NCBI GenBank assembly: GCA_020832135.1
Contig: JAFIFG010000032.1
Coordinates: 1 to 50,510, forward strand
Direction: 5' to 3'
Source of the DNA: Clostridiaceae bacterium
GTDB taxonomy: Bacteria; Bacillota; Clostridia; Peptostreptococcales; Natronincolaceae
DNA: 50,510 nucleotides
The translations under genes and the position numbers were made by a program. Below the pieces are notes generated by a model. That model saw only the letters and a list, made by a program, of their open reading frames with translations, did no database searches and had not been told where the DNA came from. Below are positions 1 through 8,778 of the stretch, piece after piece; the first letter of the stretch is position 1, and the number at the start of each line of letters is the position of its first letter.

Positions 1-123
1 AATGGTAAATTTGTCTATTTAAAGAAATAAATTACATAATATGTTCTGCTATAATACCTAAATTTGTAGGAAAAATAAGATATTCTAAGAAAACAAGAGT
101 AAGGAACCTTTATTCGTGTCCAG

Positions 124-528
124 CTAGGCTATACCACTCCATCTAGTTTCTTTAATTCTATCAATAGCTGCTGCTGTTCCTGGAACTGCTTGAACTACAA
201 CAATTGCCTTTACTTCTGGATCAGCTGCTAAGGCAACGATTTGAGAAATTGTAGTTTCTTGCTCCTGCATAAATCTATCAGGATATGTAACGTGTCTAAT
301 GACATCAGCACCATATCTAGCCACCATTTCCTCAGCTGCACGGAACTCTTCTTCATTTTGAGATACTGTTGATGTTGCTAAGCCAATCTTAAACCCTAAA
401 CCTTCTTCAACCTCTGCAACTTCCTCTCCATCTACAGGTGCTTGTGCTGGTTCATCATTACCTCCACATGCCATTAAACCCAACATCAATACAAATACCA
501 TTAACAAAGCTAATAGCTTTTTACTCAT
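124..528 (-). pseudogene. DUF3798 lipoprotein, 3'-truncated
   Basis: N-terminal part of a DUF3798-family substrate-binding-like lipoprotein. The start is the ATG at 528, preceded by GGGGGAG at good spacing; an upstream in-frame ATG at 567 has no such site. Residues 1-20 are a signal peptide ending in a lipobox with Cys21 (LMAC), then an acidic linker, then the conserved family start with the TVSQNEEEFRAAE segment and the QETTISQIVALAADP segment. Family members are usually several hundred residues; this one stops after about 134. Homology ends at KETR and is followed by five unrelated codons and a stop. Positions 1-123 do not continue the protein in any frame I can see. I infer a deletion or rearrangement that removed the 3' part. 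The product may still be exported, but is unlikely to work as the full protein does. Confidence 0.7.
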
Positions 529-568
529 AATAATCTCCCCCTTGATTTTGTAAAATAAATAGTGCATA

Positions 569-1044
569 GCAAATTATTTTTTACTCTTTAATCTCCCATC
601 CCCCTTTCTTCATAATAGTATTATTTAAATAACTTGCTATTGTAAGATAATTTCAAGTTATTTAATGTAGTTGTGTTTACTTTAAATAATTTTTTTGTAT
701 ATATACTTAAGTTTTATATAAAATAAAAGAAGGCAAATCATTAAATACCCTGCCATCGATACCTTTTTATTTAACTTGACATTTAAATATAACTTTTTTA
801 GAAATGTAACTTTTCTCTAGGTTCTTTGTAAATCATTTACTTATTGTGGTTTATATTACTTATATAGTTAAAATTACCCATAATATTGTTTATATTTTAA
901 CCTATAGTCCTAAAAAAATCAACTATAATTTTTTGAATATTAAAAAATTTTTAATAATAAAATAAAAAAGTAGAGAAGCTATAAATCCTCCTCTACCTGT
1001 CATTACATTCTATTAATTATAATATTCATATAACTGAATTAAAT
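569..1044. other. Intergenic stretch, no gene seen
   Basis: About 475 bases of AT-rich sequence between the truncated lipoprotein gene and the end of the flavoprotein gene. I see no convincing ORF, RNA gene or strong hairpin. The part next to 600-660 should hold the promoter for the lipoprotein gene, but no clear -35/-10 pair stands out. Confidence 0.5.
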
Positions 1045-2625
1045 TTATTTTAATTTAACAATAGCCTCTGCTACTTTAATACCATCTACAGCTGCAGAAA
1101 TTATGCCTCCTGCATATCCTGCACCCTCTCCTGCTGGATGAAGTCCTCTAATATTACTTATACAGTCTCCATCTCTTTTAATACGAATAGGTGAAGAACT
1201 TCTAGTTTCCACCCCTGTCATCACAGCATCTCCTAAATTAAATCCATGAAGTTTTCTATCTAAGCCTATAATACCTTCCTTCATAGTAGCAACAACATAG
1301 TCAGGTAGACATTTTCTTAAATCCGTTAAAACAACACCAGGAGTATAAGAAGGTTTCACCATCCCTAAGTTTTCAGAAGGCCTATCCTCTAAAAAGTCCT
1401 TTACCAATTGGGCGGGTGCTTTATAATCACCACCTCCTACCTCAAAGGCTTTCTCTTCCCATTTCCGTTGAAAATACATTCCTGCCAATGGATGCTCACT
1501 TTCAAAATCCTCGATATCTATTCCTACTAGAAGAGCACTATTGGCATTTTCCTTATCTCTAGCATATTCACTCATGCCATTGGTAACAAGCCTCCCCTCC
1601 TCTGAAGCAGCAGCCACCACCTGTCCTCCAGGGCACATACAGAAAGTATATGCAGAGCGTTTGTTTTTACAATGGTATGCCATTTTATAGTCGGCTGCCC
1701 CCAACCTTGGATGACCTGCAAAGGTCCCATACTGTGATGCATCAATCATACTTTGTGGATGTTCAATTCTTACACCTATAGAAAAAGGTTTTTGATGTAT
1801 TTCTACTGCATTTTCATGTAACATTTCAAAGGTATCTCTAGCACTATGTCCAATAGCTAAAATGACATTCTCCGTTTCAATGGTTTCTTCATTATTTACC
1901 ACTACACCTTTAACCTCACCGTTATTTATTAAAATATCTGTTACTTTACTTTGAAATCTTACTTCTCCACCTAACGATAAAATTTGTTGTCTTATGTTTT
2001 TCACAACATCTCTTAAAATATCTGTTCCAATATGAGGTTTGCTTTTATAGATAATTTCTTGTGGTGCTCCTGCCTCCACCAGTTCCATTAAGACCTTTCG
2101 ACACCGCACATCCTTAATCTGTGTAGTAAGCTTCCCATCAGAAAATGTTCCAGCTCCACCTTCTCCAAACTGAACATTGGACTCTGTATTTAGTTTGCCA
2201 CTTCTCCAAAACTCATTTATGTCCTTTGTTCTTTCATCTACATCCTTACCTCTTTCCAAAAGGATAGGGTTGTAACCCATTTGGGCCAATACCAATCCAG
2301 CAAAAATTCCTGCAGGACCTGTTCCTATAATAACAGGAGGATTTTGAGTTTTTCCTACAGATTGTGGGGATTTATAGCTCAGATCTGGCGTTAAGGCAAT
2401 TTTTTTATCCCTGCTTCTTTGCAGTACACTATTTTCATTTCTCACTTCAACATCTACTGTATAGACAAAATAAACTTTATCCTTTTTCCTAGCATCTATC
2501 GCCTCTTTGTAGATCGTATAGTCCAACAAATCTTCAGGCTTTATTCTTAACTTCTTCAAAATTTGTAATTTTATAGCCTCTTTATTTTCTTCTATATCTA
2601 TTTTTATATCCGGTACTCGAATCAT
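1045..2625 (-). CDS. FAD-dependent dehydrogenase, COG2509 family
   Basis: Uncharacterised FAD/NAD(P)-dependent oxidoreductase of the COG2509 type, about 526 residues. An N-terminal domain of about 90 residues (IRVPDIKIDIEEN...) precedes the FAD Rossmann motif GTGPAG near residues 101-106 and the following LERGKDVDERT segment that binds the ADP ribose. The segment SNVQFGEGGAGTFSDGKL and the C-terminal PAGEGAGYAGGI segment are typical of this family. The ATG at 2625 is preferred because GAAGGTG lies about 9 bases upstream; in-frame GTG 2637 and ATG 2634 would overlap the upstream stop. It directly follows the HI0933-type flavoprotein gene, so the two are probably co-transcribed. Substrate is unknown; family members are often noted as flavoproteins without an assigned reaction. 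Confidence 0.85.
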   Translation of the reverse strand: MIRVPDIKIDIEENKEAIKLQILKKLRIKPEDLLDYTIYKEAIDARKKDKVYFVYTVDVEVRNENSVLQRSRDKKIALTPDLSYKSPQSVGKTQNPPVIIGTGPAGIFAGLVLAQMGYNPILLERGKDVDERTKDINEFWRSGKLNTESNVQFGEGGAGTFSDGKLTTQIKDVRCRKVLMELVEAGAPQEIIYKSKPHIGTDILRDVVKNIRQQILSLGGEVRFQSKVTDILINNGEVKGVVVNNEETIETENVILAIGHSARDTFEMLHENAVEIHQKPFSIGVRIEHPQSMIDASQYGTFAGHPRLGAADYKMAYHCKNKRSAYTFCMCPGGQVVAAASEEGRLVTNGMSEYARDKENANSALLVGIDIEDFESEHPLAGMYFQRKWEEKAFEVGGGDYKAPAQLVKDFLEDRPSENLGMVKPSYTPGVVLTDLRKCLPDYVVATMKEGIIGLDRKLHGFNLGDAVMTGVETRSSSPIRIKRDGDCISNIRGLHPAGEGAGYAGGIISAAVDGIKVAEAIVKLK

Positions 2626-2626
2626 C

Positions 2627-3886
2627 TTATGCATCACCTTCTATATATGAATTTAGTACAGCATTTTCACCAGCTATATACCCTGATGACCAGGCCCATT
2701 GAAGGTTAAACCCTCCACAATCTCCATCAATATCTATAATTTCTCCAGCAAAATATAACCCTGGAACTATTTTTGATTCCATTGTTTTCGTATCAATATC
2801 CTTTACATCAATACCTCCGGCTGTAGTTTGGGCATTTTTCCAAGGTTGTGTTCCTATAATCTCCACTTTCCATGCTTTTAAAATCTTAATAATTGCCTTT
2901 AATTCCTCTTCAGTTGCCTGACTGCACTGTTTTTGCAGATTTTTCATACCCGCTTCCTTCAATATTACAGGAATAAGTCGTTTGTTGATCAATCCTATAA
3001 AGCTAAAATCCAGTTGTTTTTCCGGTTGATAGCCTAACCTAATGTATAACATTGTCAATAATTCCTCTTCCGATAAATTAGGAAACATATCTATTTTTAT
3101 ATATACCTTCTGCTTTTTCGTCAACTGTTCTGCCGCTTTTCTACTTAATTGTAGAATCGGAGGACCGGAAATACCATAGTCCGTGAAAAGTATTTCTCCT
3201 TCCTCTTTCCGCAGCACCTGATCTCCCTTTAATACCTCTGCAGTTCCGATAAACTTCACACCCTTCACTCCCTTTAAGAAGGATGCCTTTAAGTCTAATT
3301 GTACTAAAGCAGGAAATGGCATTATTACTGCATGTCCTAGTTTTTCTGCAAGTCCATATCCACCACCTTTAGAACCCAACTGTGGACTAGCCTTGCCTCC
3401 CGTAGTAACAATGACTTTGTCTCCTTTGATCTTTTCTCCATTTTTCAGGTGGACCTCAAATTCATTTTTCCTAGATCTTATATCCATTACTTCTGCATTG
3501 CAATACTCCTTAACCCCTAGGTTCTGCAATTCATACCTTAATACATCTAAAACACTAGCGGCTTGTCCCGACATTGGAAATACCTTTCCTCCATCCTCTA
3601 TACGATGGGCTACCCCTAGATATTCAAAAAAATCTATGGTTTGTTGTACATCAAAGGCCCCCAGCACACCACGGGCAAACTTAACATTTGTTCCGTGAAA
3701 ATATTTTAGATCCATATGTATGTTTGTATAATTGCATCGTCCATTACCAGTAGCTAGAATTTTTTTACCTACCCTATCGAGGGCTTCTAAAATAGTAACC
3801 TTAGCCCCTCCCCTAGCAGCAGCAATAGCAGCTGTTAATCCAGCTGCTCCACCACCGATTACTAATACCTTCTTTTGTTTAACCAT
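2627..3886 (-). CDS. NAD(P)/FAD-dependent oxidoreductase, HI0933 (YhiN/BaiN) family
   Basis: Flavoprotein of the HI0933/BaiN family, 419 residues, the normal family length. The FAD dinucleotide-binding motif GGGAAG lies at residues 11-16, and the family signature GKKILATGNGRCN at about 40-52. The C-terminal segment QTTAGGIDVKDID and the FAGEIIDIDGDCGGFNLQWAWSSG motif close the FAD site. Some family members reduce double bonds in bile acids or other substrates, but I cannot infer the substrate here. Its TAA stop lies one base before the ATG of the downstream COG2509 flavoprotein, and the end of this gene supplies that gene's ribosome binding site, so translation is probably coupled. Confidence 0.88.
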   Translation of the reverse strand: MVKQKKVLVIGGGAAGLTAAIAAARGGAKVTILEALDRVGKKILATGNGRCNYTNIHMDLKYFHGTNVKFARGVLGAFDVQQTIDFFEYLGVAHRIEDGGKVFPMSGQAASVLDVLRYELQNLGVKEYCNAEVMDIRSRKNEFEVHLKNGEKIKGDKVIVTTGGKASPQLGSKGGGYGLAEKLGHAVIMPFPALVQLDLKASFLKGVKGVKFIGTAEVLKGDQVLRKEEGEILFTDYGISGPPILQLSRKAAEQLTKKQKVYIKIDMFPNLSEEELLTMLYIRLGYQPEKQLDFSFIGLINKRLIPVILKEAGMKNLQKQCSQATEEELKAIIKILKAWKVEIIGTQPWKNAQTTAGGIDVKDIDTKTMESKIVPGLYFAGEIIDIDGDCGGFNLQWAWSSGYIAGENAVLNSYIEGDA

Positions 3887-4010
3887 TTTTATTGCCCCTT
3901 TTAATTTTTCCTATGGTATATTTCATAGTTTTTAAAAATATCAATATCTATCTTTGATTAAATGTTAAATTCAAATATTTTATGCAATCTCTATTAAATC
4001 ATATTTTAAC

Positions 4011-4490
4011 CTAATTTTCATCCATAAAATACTTCATACTAGTTTTTTTGAGTTCCTCACTACTGAAGAGTAAACTGTATTCATGAATATCTACTGTCTC
4101 TCCTATTCGCTGGGCAATTTCATAGCAGTCCTGCTTACTTCTTCCATGCACCATAGTAAATAAATTATAGGGCCACTCAGGATAAACTGGTCTTTCATAG
4201 CAATGACTTACTTCTGGGAATTCTGCCATCTTCTTACCTATTTCTTTAGTTTTATCAGGATCTGCTTTCCACACCACCATTGCATTTGCAGTAAATCCTG
4301 TTTTCCTATGCCTTATAACTGCCCCAAACCTTCTAATAATCCCTTCATCTATATAGTATTGAATTTTATTTAAAAGTTCTTTTTCATCTATTTGTAAAGT
4401 ATTAGCAATTTCTCTAAAGGGTTCCTCCGATAAAGGTAAATCCTCTTGTAAAGCCTTTATAATTTTTTTATCTAAAGCTGTAATTTCCAT
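4011..4490 (-). CDS. ahbB: Siroheme decarboxylase subunit AhbB (Lrp/AsnC-like)
   Basis: Second subunit of siroheme decarboxylase, 159 residues. AhbA and AhbB together remove two acetate carboxylates from siroheme to give 12,18-didecarboxysiroheme. The protein has an N-terminal winged-helix region (LDKKIIKALQEDLP, then EGIIRRFGAVIRHRKTGFTANAM) and a C-terminal Lrp-like ferredoxin fold containing HCYERP and PYNLFTMVHG. The IRHRKTGFTANAM segment is characteristic of the B subunit. The ATG at 4490 is preceded by GGAGG and sits two bases after the stop of the A subunit gene, so the two should be translationally coupled. It is the last gene of the four-gene heme operon. These proteins can also be mistaken for Lrp-type transcription factors, but the neighbours settle it. 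Confidence 0.88.
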   Translation of the reverse strand: MEITALDKKIIKALQEDLPLSEEPFREIANTLQIDEKELLNKIQYYIDEGIIRRFGAVIRHRKTGFTANAMVVWKADPDKTKEIGKKMAEFPEVSHCYERPVYPEWPYNLFTMVHGRSKQDCYEIAQRIGETVDIHEYSLLFSSEELKKTSMKYFMDEN

Positions 4491-4492
4491 AT

Positions 4493-4948
4493 TTAAACCT
4501 CCATTAGATTGAACTTTACTTCTACCTTAAAAAAGTTTTTAGAGGGTAAATTCATAAGATCCTCTATACCGCTTTTTCTCTTAATTTCCTCTAAGGTTTC
4601 CTGTATATATTCCTCTGAAGGTCCTATTAAAGTGAACCACATATTGTATTGGTGATTTCTTAAGTAATTATGGGTGACTCCAGGAATTTTGTTAATAATA
4701 GTAGCAACTTCATCTAAATCTTCCTTAGGCACTTTTATTGCACACAAGGTACTATAATATCCTAGCTTTCTAGAGTCAAAAACTCCTCCTAGTCTTCGAA
4801 TGATCCCCTCTTCCTTTAAATTCTTTATTCTATTAATGACTTCTTTCTCCGTCAGCTGTAACTCATTAGCTATATATTTATAGGGTCTTTCTACAATCGG
4901 AAAATCTTTTTGTATCATGGTTAAAAGCTCTTTATCCAACTGATTCAT
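4493..4948 (-). CDS. ahbA: Siroheme decarboxylase subunit AhbA (Lrp/AsnC-like)
   Basis: First subunit of siroheme decarboxylase, 151 residues. It carries the family pattern: winged helix (LDKELLTMIQKDFPIVERP), then EGIIRRLGGVFDSRKLGYYS, then a ferredoxin-like domain with HNYLRNHQYNMWFT. The FDSRKLGYYSTLCA segment marks the A subunit. The true start is the ATG at 4948, preceded by GGAAGGAAGGGG; the open frame runs further upstream, but only inside the radical SAM gene. The start overlaps the end of ahbD by 17 bases, which suggests translational coupling. Product and context assign it to the alternative, siroheme-dependent heme pathway used by sulfate reducers, archaea and some clostridia. Confidence 0.87.
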   Translation of the reverse strand: MNQLDKELLTMIQKDFPIVERPYKYIANELQLTEKEVINRIKNLKEEGIIRRLGGVFDSRKLGYYSTLCAIKVPKEDLDEVATIINKIPGVTHNYLRNHQYNMWFTLIGPSEEYIQETLEEIKRKSGIEDLMNLPSKNFFKVEVKFNLMEV

Positions 4949-5948
4949 CGGTTGCCAACCCCTTCCTTCCGTGATATAAGCACCAAGGTTCCTCCGCCAT
5001 ATAATCTCCATCGTTATAAAAGGCCGCCCTTGCCCTACAGCCACCACAGGCCACTTTGTATTTACAGTTTCCACATCCGCCAGTGTATTCCAAAGTACGT
5101 AGTGTATTAAATATTTCACTATTTTTCCAAATCTCACTAAAGGGTGTTTTCCTAATGTTCCCAACCTCCATATCTAAGTAAGCACAGGGTTGTACTCTGC
5201 CTTTAGGACTAATAATACAATAGGATGTTCCTGCTAAACAGCCTCTCTGAAACCTAGTGGTTACCCCCATCTCCTTTGCTATCCTCATAAATTGTGGAGC
5301 ACAGGTAGGTTTTAATTCAATATCTACTTCCTTTTGTTTGCTCATAATTCTTTTTAATACACTTTCATACTGCTCTGCCCTTAAGGACTCCTCCTCTATG
5401 GTTACGGCTCTTCCTGTAGGTACTAAGAAGAAAATATGATGGGCTACCGCTCCCATTTCTACAGCTAAATCCGTTAGTTCTTCTATCTCATCATAGTTCC
5501 AATCCATAAGAGTTGTGTGGATTTGAAAGGAAAGGTCATTATTTTTACAATTTCTCATACCTTCAAGGGCACTTTCCCAAGCTCCGGGAAATCCCCTCAA
5601 TTTATCATGTTTCTCTGCAGTCACACTATCAAGGCTTATACCAACACCCATGGTTCCTGCTTGTTTTAATCTTTTAGCCATAACATCATCAATCATAGTC
5701 CCATTGGTACCAAAAACCGGTCTTAATCCTAAGGATGTGGCATGCTGTACCAATTCTACTATATCCTCCCTCATAAAGGGCTCTCCACCACTAAATATCA
5801 TGATCTTAAAGCCTGCCTTAGCAATTTCACCCAGTAGTGCTTTACCTTCCTCTGTATTTAACTCTTCATCTACTTTCGCTCCTGCATCTCTATAGCAATG
5901 CTTACAATACATATTACACTGATTGGTAGTGTTCCAAGATATAATCAA
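4932..5948 (-). CDS. ahbD: Radical SAM heme synthase AhbD (NirJ2-type)
   Basis: Radical SAM protein of 338 residues, NirJ2/AhbD type, expected to oxidatively decarboxylate the propionates of iron-coproporphyrin III to vinyls, giving heme b. The CxxxCxxC cluster motif is at Cys11, Cys15 and Cys18, followed by the SAM-binding FSGGEPFMRED segment. A Cys-rich tail (CGNCKYKVACGGC and a final Cys in EEPWC) forms the auxiliary-cluster region. The start is a TTG at 5948 with AAGGAG nine bases upstream, lying directly after the TAA of the preceding gene; no better-placed ATG exists before the cluster motif. Assignment as AhbD rather than a heme d1 enzyme rests on the operon and the absence of nitrite reductase genes here. 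Confidence 0.83.
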   Translation of the reverse strand: MIISWNTTNQCNMYCKHCYRDAGAKVDEELNTEEGKALLGEIAKAGFKIMIFSGGEPFMREDIVELVQHATSLGLRPVFGTNGTMIDDVMAKRLKQAGTMGVGISLDSVTAEKHDKLRGFPGAWESALEGMRNCKNNDLSFQIHTTLMDWNYDEIEELTDLAVEMGAVAHHIFFLVPTGRAVTIEEESLRAEQYESVLKRIMSKQKEVDIELKPTCAPQFMRIAKEMGVTTRFQRGCLAGTSYCIISPKGRVQPCAYLDMEVGNIRKTPFSEIWKNSEIFNTLRTLEYTGGCGNCKYKVACGGCRARAAFYNDGDYMAEEPWCLYHGRKGLATDESVG

Positions 5949-7136
5949 TTAAGCCAACTCCTTCTGTATAGCAATCTCATCATTAGTTAGATAACAGGCT
6001 GGATCAGACTCCCAATAATCTCCTGTTACTGCTTCAGCCCTTGCTCTAAAATTACCATTACATACTTCAAGCCATTTACATACACTACATCTGCCCTTTA
6101 ATAAAGGTTTTCTATTTTTTAATCCCCCTAATATGGGGTGGGATTGATCCTTCCAAATTTCACTAAATTGTCTTTCCTTAACATTACCCAATGTATGATT
6201 TTGTGTAAATTGATCAGGATGAACATTTCCAAGACTATCTACATTCGCAAAGGCAATCCCGGAGCGATTACCACCATTGATTTTCATTAAATTATATACT
6301 TCCTCAGCCCTCTTAGGGTCTATCTCTTTTAACTTCATATAGATGTAAATACCATCTGCATGATTATCTACTGTTAGGATTTCTTTGTTTAAACCTCTAC
6401 TATGCATATCTAATGTCTTGTCTATAATTAAGTCTAATGCTTGCCTAGATTCCTCGTGACTAATATCCTCCTTCATCATTTCATTCCCTCTACCACAGTA
6501 GACTAAATGATAAAAACATACTCTATCTATCTTTAATTCCTCCACTAACTTAAATATATCCTCTAATTCTCTATGATTGTGTTTATTGATAGTAAATCTC
6601 AAACCTACCTTTTGTCCTACTGCAACACAGTTTTCTATCCCTCTAACAGCCAAGTCGAAGGCACCACTTTGTCCTCTAAATTTATCATTGGTTTCCTTCA
6701 GTCCATCTAAACTTATACCTACATACCCTACCCCTATATCCTTAAGCTTTTGTGCTACCTTACGGGTAATTAAGGTTCCATTGGTGGATATGGTAGGTCT
6801 GATTTTATGCTTTGCTGCTTCTTTAGCTAAATCAAAAAAATCCTCCCTCATAAGGGGTTCACCACCAGAAAAAAGCAGTACTGGAACTTTGAAAGCTCCT
6901 AAATCTCCTATGAAATCTACTGCTTCCTTATGGGTTAATTCTCCATCATATTTCTTACATTCAGAATCCATATAGCAGTGAATGCATTTTAAATTACAGC
7001 TCCTGGTCATATTCCATGCCACCACCGGTCCATAACCTTCACTGGTTCCATTTACTATATTTTTAGAGGTCTGTCTATATCTTAGTTTATCTCCAAAATT
7101 ATCGCTTCCTATCAAAAACTTTGTTACACTAATCAA
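5949..7136 (-). CDS. ahbC: Radical SAM 12,18-didecarboxysiroheme deacetylase AhbC (NirJ1-type)
   Basis: Radical SAM protein of 395 residues, NirJ1/AhbC type. AhbC removes the two acetate side chains of didecarboxysiroheme to give iron-coproporphyrin III. The cluster motif is Cys47, Cys51, Cys54 in RSCNLKCIHC, followed by LFSGGEPLMRED. A SPASM-like tail (CSVCKWLEVCNGN, and a last Cys in SDPAC) is present. The start is a TTG at 7136 with AAAGGCGGAG just upstream. It is the first gene of ahbC-ahbD-ahbA-ahbB, packed without gaps. The upstream genes for siroheme are not in this window. Confidence is high for the family and slightly lower for the exact reaction. Confidence 0.84.
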   Translation of the reverse strand: MISVTKFLIGSDNFGDKLRYRQTSKNIVNGTSEGYGPVVAWNMTRSCNLKCIHCYMDSECKKYDGELTHKEAVDFIGDLGAFKVPVLLFSGGEPLMREDFFDLAKEAAKHKIRPTISTNGTLITRKVAQKLKDIGVGYVGISLDGLKETNDKFRGQSGAFDLAVRGIENCVAVGQKVGLRFTINKHNHRELEDIFKLVEELKIDRVCFYHLVYCGRGNEMMKEDISHEESRQALDLIIDKTLDMHSRGLNKEILTVDNHADGIYIYMKLKEIDPKRAEEVYNLMKINGGNRSGIAFANVDSLGNVHPDQFTQNHTLGNVKERQFSEIWKDQSHPILGGLKNRKPLLKGRCSVCKWLEVCNGNFRARAEAVTGDYWESDPACYLTNDEIAIQKELA

Positions 7137-7333
7137 TTGAACTCCGCCTTTCTATATATAAAAGTATCATACTTATTATATTATCCCTTTTTAGGAGGAT
7201 TTAACCTAATGTATTTACATTTAATACTAATTGGAACAATAATTTCTTTAAGAAAATTTGTATATGTTAAGGAATATGGTAGAATGATTATAAAGTACAT
7301 GATTAACATCCTTTGTTAGGAGAGATGCAAAAG
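7137..7333. other. Divergent promoter region between ahbC and the MATE gene
   Basis: About 195 bases that must hold the promoters for the leftward heme operon and the rightward exporter gene. The sequence is very AT-rich, with several TATAAT-like stretches, and I cannot choose one promoter with confidence. No riboswitch-like conserved element was recognised. Confidence 0.4.
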
Positions 7334-8710
7334 ATGAAACAAATGCAAAATAATGATAAATTAGCCACGGAACCAATTCTGCCTCTGCTTTTTAAATTAT
7401 CTATTCCAGGCATTGTATCTATGTCGGTACAAGCCTTTTATAATGTAGTAGATAGTCTCTTTGTGGCTAGAGTAAGCGAAAATGCCTTAGCAGCCCTTTC
7501 CATAGCCTTTCCTGTTTTTATACTTTTAATTGCCATCTCTGTTGGGACTGGTATAGGGACAAGTTCTCTAATATCTAGGCTATTGGGACAGGGTAAAGAA
7601 GATAGAGCTGTTATAGCCGCCGAACATGTTCTTTTAATTGGTAGTATGTATGGTATTGTTATGGGTATAATAGGTATTTTTCTATCAGATAATTTAGTAG
7701 CAATATTTTCTAACACTCCTGAAATCATTGCTTACGGCAGTCAATATATAAGGATTATTCTAATTGGTTCCTTTTCTCTTTTTCTATCTATCATCGCCAG
7801 TGATATATTAAGGGGTCAAGGAAATACCTTTTATCCCATGATGGCGATGTTAATAGGCGCTATTACCAATATTATCCTAGATCCTTTTTTAATCTTTGGT
7901 ATAGGCCCCTTCCCTAGAATGGAAGTAATGGGGGCTGCTATTGCAACTGTTTTTTCACAAACCCTTAGTTGTATTTTTATTTTGTTTATCCTCTTCAGAG
8001 GTAAAAATAGGGTACAACCTAGATTTAAAAATTTTGTCTTTGATAAAGATATAGTAAAAAGTATCTATCGCGTAGGCCTTCCTTCAATGGTTATGCAATT
8101 TTTAGGATCCTTTATGTTAAGCGGTATCAATCTCATTGTCGGTAGCATGAGTGAAGTGGCCATCGCTGCAACAGGCATTTATTTTAGACTTCAGTCCTTT
8201 GTATTTATGCCTGTATTTGGATTAAACCAGGGGTATATTCCCATTATCGGATACAACTATGGTAATAAAAATATCAAAAGAGTAAAGGAAACCCTTAAAT
8301 ATGGTATCCTGGCTGGATTCACCTTTACTTTTTTAGGTTTCCTATCCTTTCAACTTTTTCCACATCAATTGATGGCATTATTTGCCGCCAGCGATGAACT
8401 ATTGGAAATCGGTACTCAAGCTTTAAAAACCATAAGCATAGGATTTCCTATTATAGGCCCCGCCATTATAGGTGCCACCACCTTTCAGGCCATTGGTAAA
8501 GGTATGCCTAGTTTAGCATTATCCTTTTTGAGACAAATTGTTCTACTGCTACCACTAGCTTATATTTTAGGAAGTATGGTTGGTTTGCATGGTGTTTGGT
8601 ATGCCTTCCCTATATCGGAAGTTATTGCCTTTATTATGATGTTTATTTGGCTTAGGAAAACCCTGAAGCAAGAATTTACAAGGATAGAAAATGGTTTATT
8701 AAAAGAGTAA
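7334..8710 (+). CDS. MATE family efflux transporter
   Basis: Multidrug and toxin extrusion family membrane protein, about 458 residues with the twelve hydrophobic segments typical of the family. The start region PILPLLFKLSIPGIVSMSVQ and the following FYNVVDSLFVARVSENALAAL are the MATE N-terminal signature, and the half-repeat GLNQGYIPIIGYNYGNKN is typical of the second half. It should export organic cations or drugs by Na+ or H+ exchange; the substrate cannot be told from sequence. Several in-frame starts exist (TTG 7313, ATG 7325, 7334, 7343). AGGAG at 7318-7322 fits ATG 7334 best. It is divergent from the heme operon and convergent with korAB, with a shared terminator. Confidence 0.85.
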   Translation: MKQMQNNDKLATEPILPLLFKLSIPGIVSMSVQAFYNVVDSLFVARVSENALAALSIAFPVFILLIAISVGTGIGTSSLISRLLGQGKEDRAVIAAEHVLLIGSMYGIVMGIIGIFLSDNLVAIFSNTPEIIAYGSQYIRIILIGSFSLFLSIIASDILRGQGNTFYPMMAMLIGAITNIILDPFLIFGIGPFPRMEVMGAAIATVFSQTLSCIFILFILFRGKNRVQPRFKNFVFDKDIVKSIYRVGLPSMVMQFLGSFMLSGINLIVGSMSEVAIAATGIYFRLQSFVFMPVFGLNQGYIPIIGYNYGNKNIKRVKETLKYGILAGFTFTFLGFLSFQLFPHQLMALFAASDELLEIGTQALKTISIGFPIIGPAIIGATTFQAIGKGMPSLALSFLRQIVLLLPLAYILGSMVGLHGVWYAFPISEVIAFIMMFIWLRKTLKQEFTRIENGLLKE

Positions 8711-8722
8711 TCTTTTTTCATA

Positions 8723-8756
8723 AAAAGCACCTGCTACTTTGAGAGCAAGTGCTTTT
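8723..8756. terminator. Bidirectional intrinsic terminator
   Basis: A 13-bp stem with one mismatch pairs AAAAGCACCTGCT (8723-8735) with AGCAAGTGCTTTT (8744-8756) around an 8-base loop. A/T runs on both sides suit termination of both the MATE gene and the convergent korAB operon. Confidence 0.8.
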
Positions 8757-8778
8757 CGTATAGTATGAATTTTTACTT

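Noticed and set aside
3393-3698. 101-codon + strand ORF
   Set aside because: It is antisense to the HI0933 flavoprotein, Ser/Pro-rich and without a ribosome binding site or family.
4011-4948. Two Lrp/AsnC transcription factors
   Set aside because: Their FDSRKLGY- and IRHRKTGFTANAM-type segments and the adjacent radical SAM genes mark them as siroheme decarboxylase subunits.
4949-5164. Upstream open extension of ahbA
   Set aside because: It lies wholly inside ahbD in another frame; the ribosome binding site and family length support the ATG at 4948.
6577-6975. 132-codon + strand ORF
   Set aside because: It is antisense to ahbC, whose radical SAM motifs are beyond doubt; an accidental open frame.
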